This document shows, in pieces, positions 25,113-27,118 of a DNA stretch of 27,118 nucleotides (position 1 is its first letter; the number at the start of each line of letters is the position of its first letter). Origin of the DNA: JAZDMK01 sp043800975 (GTDB lineage Bacteria > Bacteroidota > Bacteroidia > Bacteroidales > JAHJDW01). Both the position numbers and the translations under genes were made by a program. Location: the NCBI GenBank assembly GCA_043800975.1, contig JAZDMK010000015.1, forward strand, positions 1 to 27,118, given 5' to 3'. The notes under the pieces are model-generated. The model was given only the letters and a program-made list of their open reading frames with translations. It searched no databases and had not been told where the DNA came from.

Positions 25113-25703
25113 TTAGTATTTAATATCCTTAATTTCGATCTTACTTCCGTTTTGTTTTTCAAAACGTATTACCTGATTTTTAACATCAAAGTAATAATTT
25201 GATTCTGCTGTGCACTGATAAACTCTTTGCAAATCCTTGCCAGTTTTGTGAGCTACCCAAAATGAATATTGCTTAGTTTCAAAATTATAGGTAATTACAA
25301 AAACTTTATCGCAAACGGCTCTTTTTGGAATATCATAATTGCCAACAATATAGTTGTCATTGTAATCATTATCATTTCCATTAAAACTAATTTTCTTTTT
25401 GAAATCGTTGTAACTCGATTCAAAATAGAACTCAATGATGCCTTCATTAAAATTTTCCGGAAACAAATTGGCCGTAGTGTTTTCACTAATATTGAAAACG
25501 GAAATATTGGTTGTTGTATAGGCAAATTCTTCTTTGTTTTTCTCATTTAAATATTTAATTTTTCCATCAATAGAAGTGAAAAAAACATTGGTGGTGTTGT
25601 CAAGGGCATGCACTCTGCAACCATGTGAATATTTACCTCCACCTCCATCAGCGACTGCTAAAGAGAAAATTAATGACAATAAAATTGTAAGTTTAGTTTT
25701 CAT
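25113..25703 (-). CDS. small exported protein of unknown function
   Basis: I do not recognise this 196-residue protein. It has a signal peptide (MKTKLTILLSLIFSLAVA). The mature N-terminus is a glycine run followed by KYSHGCRVH. Alternating short strands follow (VFFTSIDGKIKYLN, IIEFYFESSYNDF, VFVITYNFETKQYSFWVA), so an all-beta fold is likely. It has three Cys (in SHGCRV, AVCDKV and YQCTAE) that could form disulfides. The stretch NGNDNDYNDNYI is Asn/Asp-rich and may bind calcium. The gene is more AT-rich than its neighbours, which may mean recent acquisition or weak selection. No promoter is clear, and no T9SS tail is present. Confidence 0.65.
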   Translation of the reverse strand: MKTKLTILLSLIFSLAVADGGGGKYSHGCRVHALDNTTNVFFTSIDGKIKYLNEKNKEEFAYTTTNISVFNISENTTANLFPENFNEGIIEFYFESSYNDFKKKISFNGNDNDYNDNYIVGNYDIPKRAVCDKVFVITYNFETKQYSFWVAHKTGKDLQRVYQCTAESNYYFDVKNQVIRFEKQNGSKIEIKDIKY

Positions 25704-25813
25704 AGAAATTAATTTTGAAATTAAACATTAAGTGGTACTACTAAGGGTTACAGAACACGAAATAATGTGAATATGTTTATCCTTTTAAAACTACGTTTGC
25801 GTGCGAACCAATC

Positions 25814-25922
25814 TGTTGCTCGGCAACACATCTTAACTCCACCTAAAATCTTAGGGGGAGATGTCAGCCGGGCTGAGGGGGTTTTAGCCTGCATAACGCA
25901 TGCAGTGAATATCCGACATCGG
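25814..25922. repeat. cluster of five small hairpins in intergenic DNA (candidate repeat element)
   Basis: The non-coding stretch between the two leftward genes (25704-25944) holds five consecutive perfect inverted repeats within about 110 bp: TGTTGC/GCAACA (25814-25828), CCTAA/TTAGG (25842-25855), CAGCC/GGCTG (25865-25875), CTGCAT/ATGCAG (25889-25905) and CCGA/TCGG (25913-25922). The segment is far more GC-rich than its surroundings and is open in several frames on both strands, as dispersed intergenic repeats often are. This composition and layout suggest a dispersed palindromic element; its copy number is unknown from this window. Confidence 0.55.
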
Positions 25923-25944
25923 GCATCTTGCATCGGACTTCTTT

Positions 25945-27118
25945 CTACTTCTTCTTATAAATCTTCTTCAGAAAATTATCCAGCTGATCAGCCTGCAGGC
26001 GCTTGGCAATGATTTCTTTTTTCTCATTCAAAAGATAGAGTACCGGTGTTGAATACACATCAAACTTTTTCTTAAAGCCGCTCTGATCGTATGGGTCCCA
26101 CACATTGATCCAGTCAAGGTTGTGCTTGCGGATAAAGGCTTTCCACTCTTTGAACTTTTCTTTTTCCGTATAAACAGCATACACAGTGATGTCAAATCCT
26201 TCTTTGAGAAGCTTGTGATATTCCTCAGCCAGTTTAGGGGTTTCGGTAGTGCAGTGGCCGCAATCCGGATCCCAGAAGTACAGAATAACCAGTGGTGTTT
26301 TAATTTGTTTCAGTGAAACATACTGACCGCTTGTATCCGGCAGCATTAGCTCAGCAGCAGGACGATTCAACAAAACGGGATCCATAGAGATGGCGCGGCT
26401 CATGAACTTTACAAGTTGTGCTGAGTCAACCCAAAAGGCTTGTCTTGTGGCGTAATACTTTTCTACAAGATGAACAAACACGGCATCCATACCCATGATA
26501 TTCGACTTCTCGTAATTGGATGTAAGATACCAAAGCGTATATTTAAACATTTCCCGGGCACCCTTCAATCGATAGAGAACACTATCTGGAATGCCTTTGA
26601 AATATTTTGCTTTGTTGTCTTCGTACTTCTCAAATTTCTTTTCATTCGAAAAAATTATTGAATCTGCGATTCGGAATTTGGGATTAAACATATAGCTGCG
26701 TATACGAAACAGCAGGTCGTCCACATCTTTGTTCACACTATCGGGAACAGGTACAATCAGGTTTTTTACATAAAACTCAAGCTTGCGGGCATACACGGGA
26801 GTTCGCAACAAGCGACTATCATATAGTTTCATGTTATCAAAATAATGACCTTTGAAATATCGGTAAGGGAAAGTGGAATCGGGACGGCCATTGGGAAGAG
26901 TGGGCGTCTTGGGAACAACGGGGTCTGTTTGAGCACGAAACACCACCGCTAGAAACGATTCAGGATGTTTCTTGATAAATTCATCTTTGTATTCAATTAC
27001 TTCTTTATCGATTGCACGAATTTTTTCTGTGTAGCGAACAGAATCTTCAGGTGTTCCTTTCTTGATCATTTTCTTCAACGAATCGACCATGAATCCGCGT
27101 TTGTAAACGAACTGCAGG
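25945..27118 (-). CDS. thioredoxin-fold protein with DUF5106-like N-terminus (5' end outside window)
   Basis: The reading frame stays open through the right window edge, so the true start lies beyond 27118 and the first visible Met (27090) is probably internal. The visible ~390 residues contain a DUF5106-like helical region (about 1-245, with FRAQTDPVVP and YFKGHYFDNMKLYDSRLLRTPVY). A C-terminal thioredoxin domain follows with YFWDPDCGHCTTETP (Cys277-Cys280, counted from that Met) and STPVLYLLNEKKEI carrying the cis-Pro loop. The CGHC active site is like that of oxidising PDI-type proteins. It is probably exported, but the signal peptide is not in view. It shares its domain layout with the gene at 19927. 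The basic tail ends KKIYKKK. Confidence 0.88.
   Translation of the reverse strand, partial: LQFVYKRGFMVDSLKKMIKKGTPEDSVRYTEKIRAIDKEVIEYKDEFIKKHPESFLAVVFRAQTDPVVPKTPTLPNGRPDSTFPYRYFKGHYFDNMKLYDSRLLRTPVYARKLEFYVKNLIVPVPDSVNKDVDDLLFRIRSYMFNPKFRIADSIIFSNEKKFEKYEDNKAKYFKGIPDSVLYRLKGAREMFKYTLWYLTSNYEKSNIMGMDAVFVHLVEKYYATRQAFWVDSAQLVKFMSRAISMDPVLLNRPAAELMLPDTSGQYVSLKQIKTPLVILYFWDPDCGHCTTETPKLAEEYHKLLKEGFDITVYAVYTEKEKFKEWKAFIRKHNLDWINVWDPYDQSGFKKKFDVYSTPVLYLLNEKKEIIAKRLQADQLDNFLKKIYKKK

Noticed and set aside
25748..26012. Overlapping open frames on both strands in the hairpin-rich gap
   Set aside because: They run into the 3' end of the thioredoxin gene, lack homology I can recognise, and are explained by the repeat-like GC-rich sequence.

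Overview
The window looks like chromosomal DNA of a member of the Bacteroidota. Three things support this. Several genes are preceded by the Bacteroidota promoter pattern (TTG or TTTG near -33, TAnnTTTG near -7) instead of strong Shine-Dalgarno sites. Two secreted proteins end in type IX secretion (T9SS) sorting domains. The gene families DUF4290, DUF6132, DUF2721, DUF5106-like thioredoxin proteins and hybrid TPR histidine kinases are typical of this phylum. The DNA is moderately AT-rich. I saw no phage, transposase, integrase, CRISPR, rRNA or tRNA signal.

Left part (1-8800): a small DUF6132 membrane protein and a MmcQ/YjbR protein overlap tail to tail. Next comes an exported TapB/DUF3108-like protein with its own promoter and terminator. 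A leftward two-gene unit follows: a TPR hybrid histidine kinase and, 21 nt downstream, a polytopic membrane protein with a degenerate spermidine-synthase-like domain. Divergent from the kinase is an exported VWA protein carrying three N-terminal beta-sandwich repeats.

Core part (8850-18560, all rightward): DUF4290-murA-DUF2721 forms a tight unit. It is followed by an exported TlpA-like thioredoxin with a 14-bp-stem terminator, then grpE-dnaJ, an ABC-2 ATPase/permease pair, an unknown exported protein overlapping a Ppx/GppA phosphatase, and a UPF0316 (DUF5698/DUF2179) membrane protein. Four junctions in this stretch are ATGA stop/start overlaps, which suggests translational coupling. A bidirectional terminator at 18522-18554 separates this block from a leftward alpha-oxoamine synthase (sphingolipid or sulfonolipid type).

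Right part (19927-27118): this accessory, secretion-oriented region holds a thioredoxin-fold exported protein, a CotH-kinase protein with a P-domain and T9SS tail, a clan-A-like glycosidase with a T9SS tail, an unknown small exported protein, and a second thioredoxin-fold protein cut by the window edge. Two intergenic stretches are unusually structured: a roughly 170-bp imperfect palindrome at 23474-23643, and a run of five small hairpins at 25814-25922.

Most of the window is ordinary. I did not find a convincing new multi-gene system. The best leads are the kinase plus pseudo-spermidine-synthase pair, the two structured intergenic elements, the naturally Asp-type MurA, and the P-domain/CotH/T9SS fusion.
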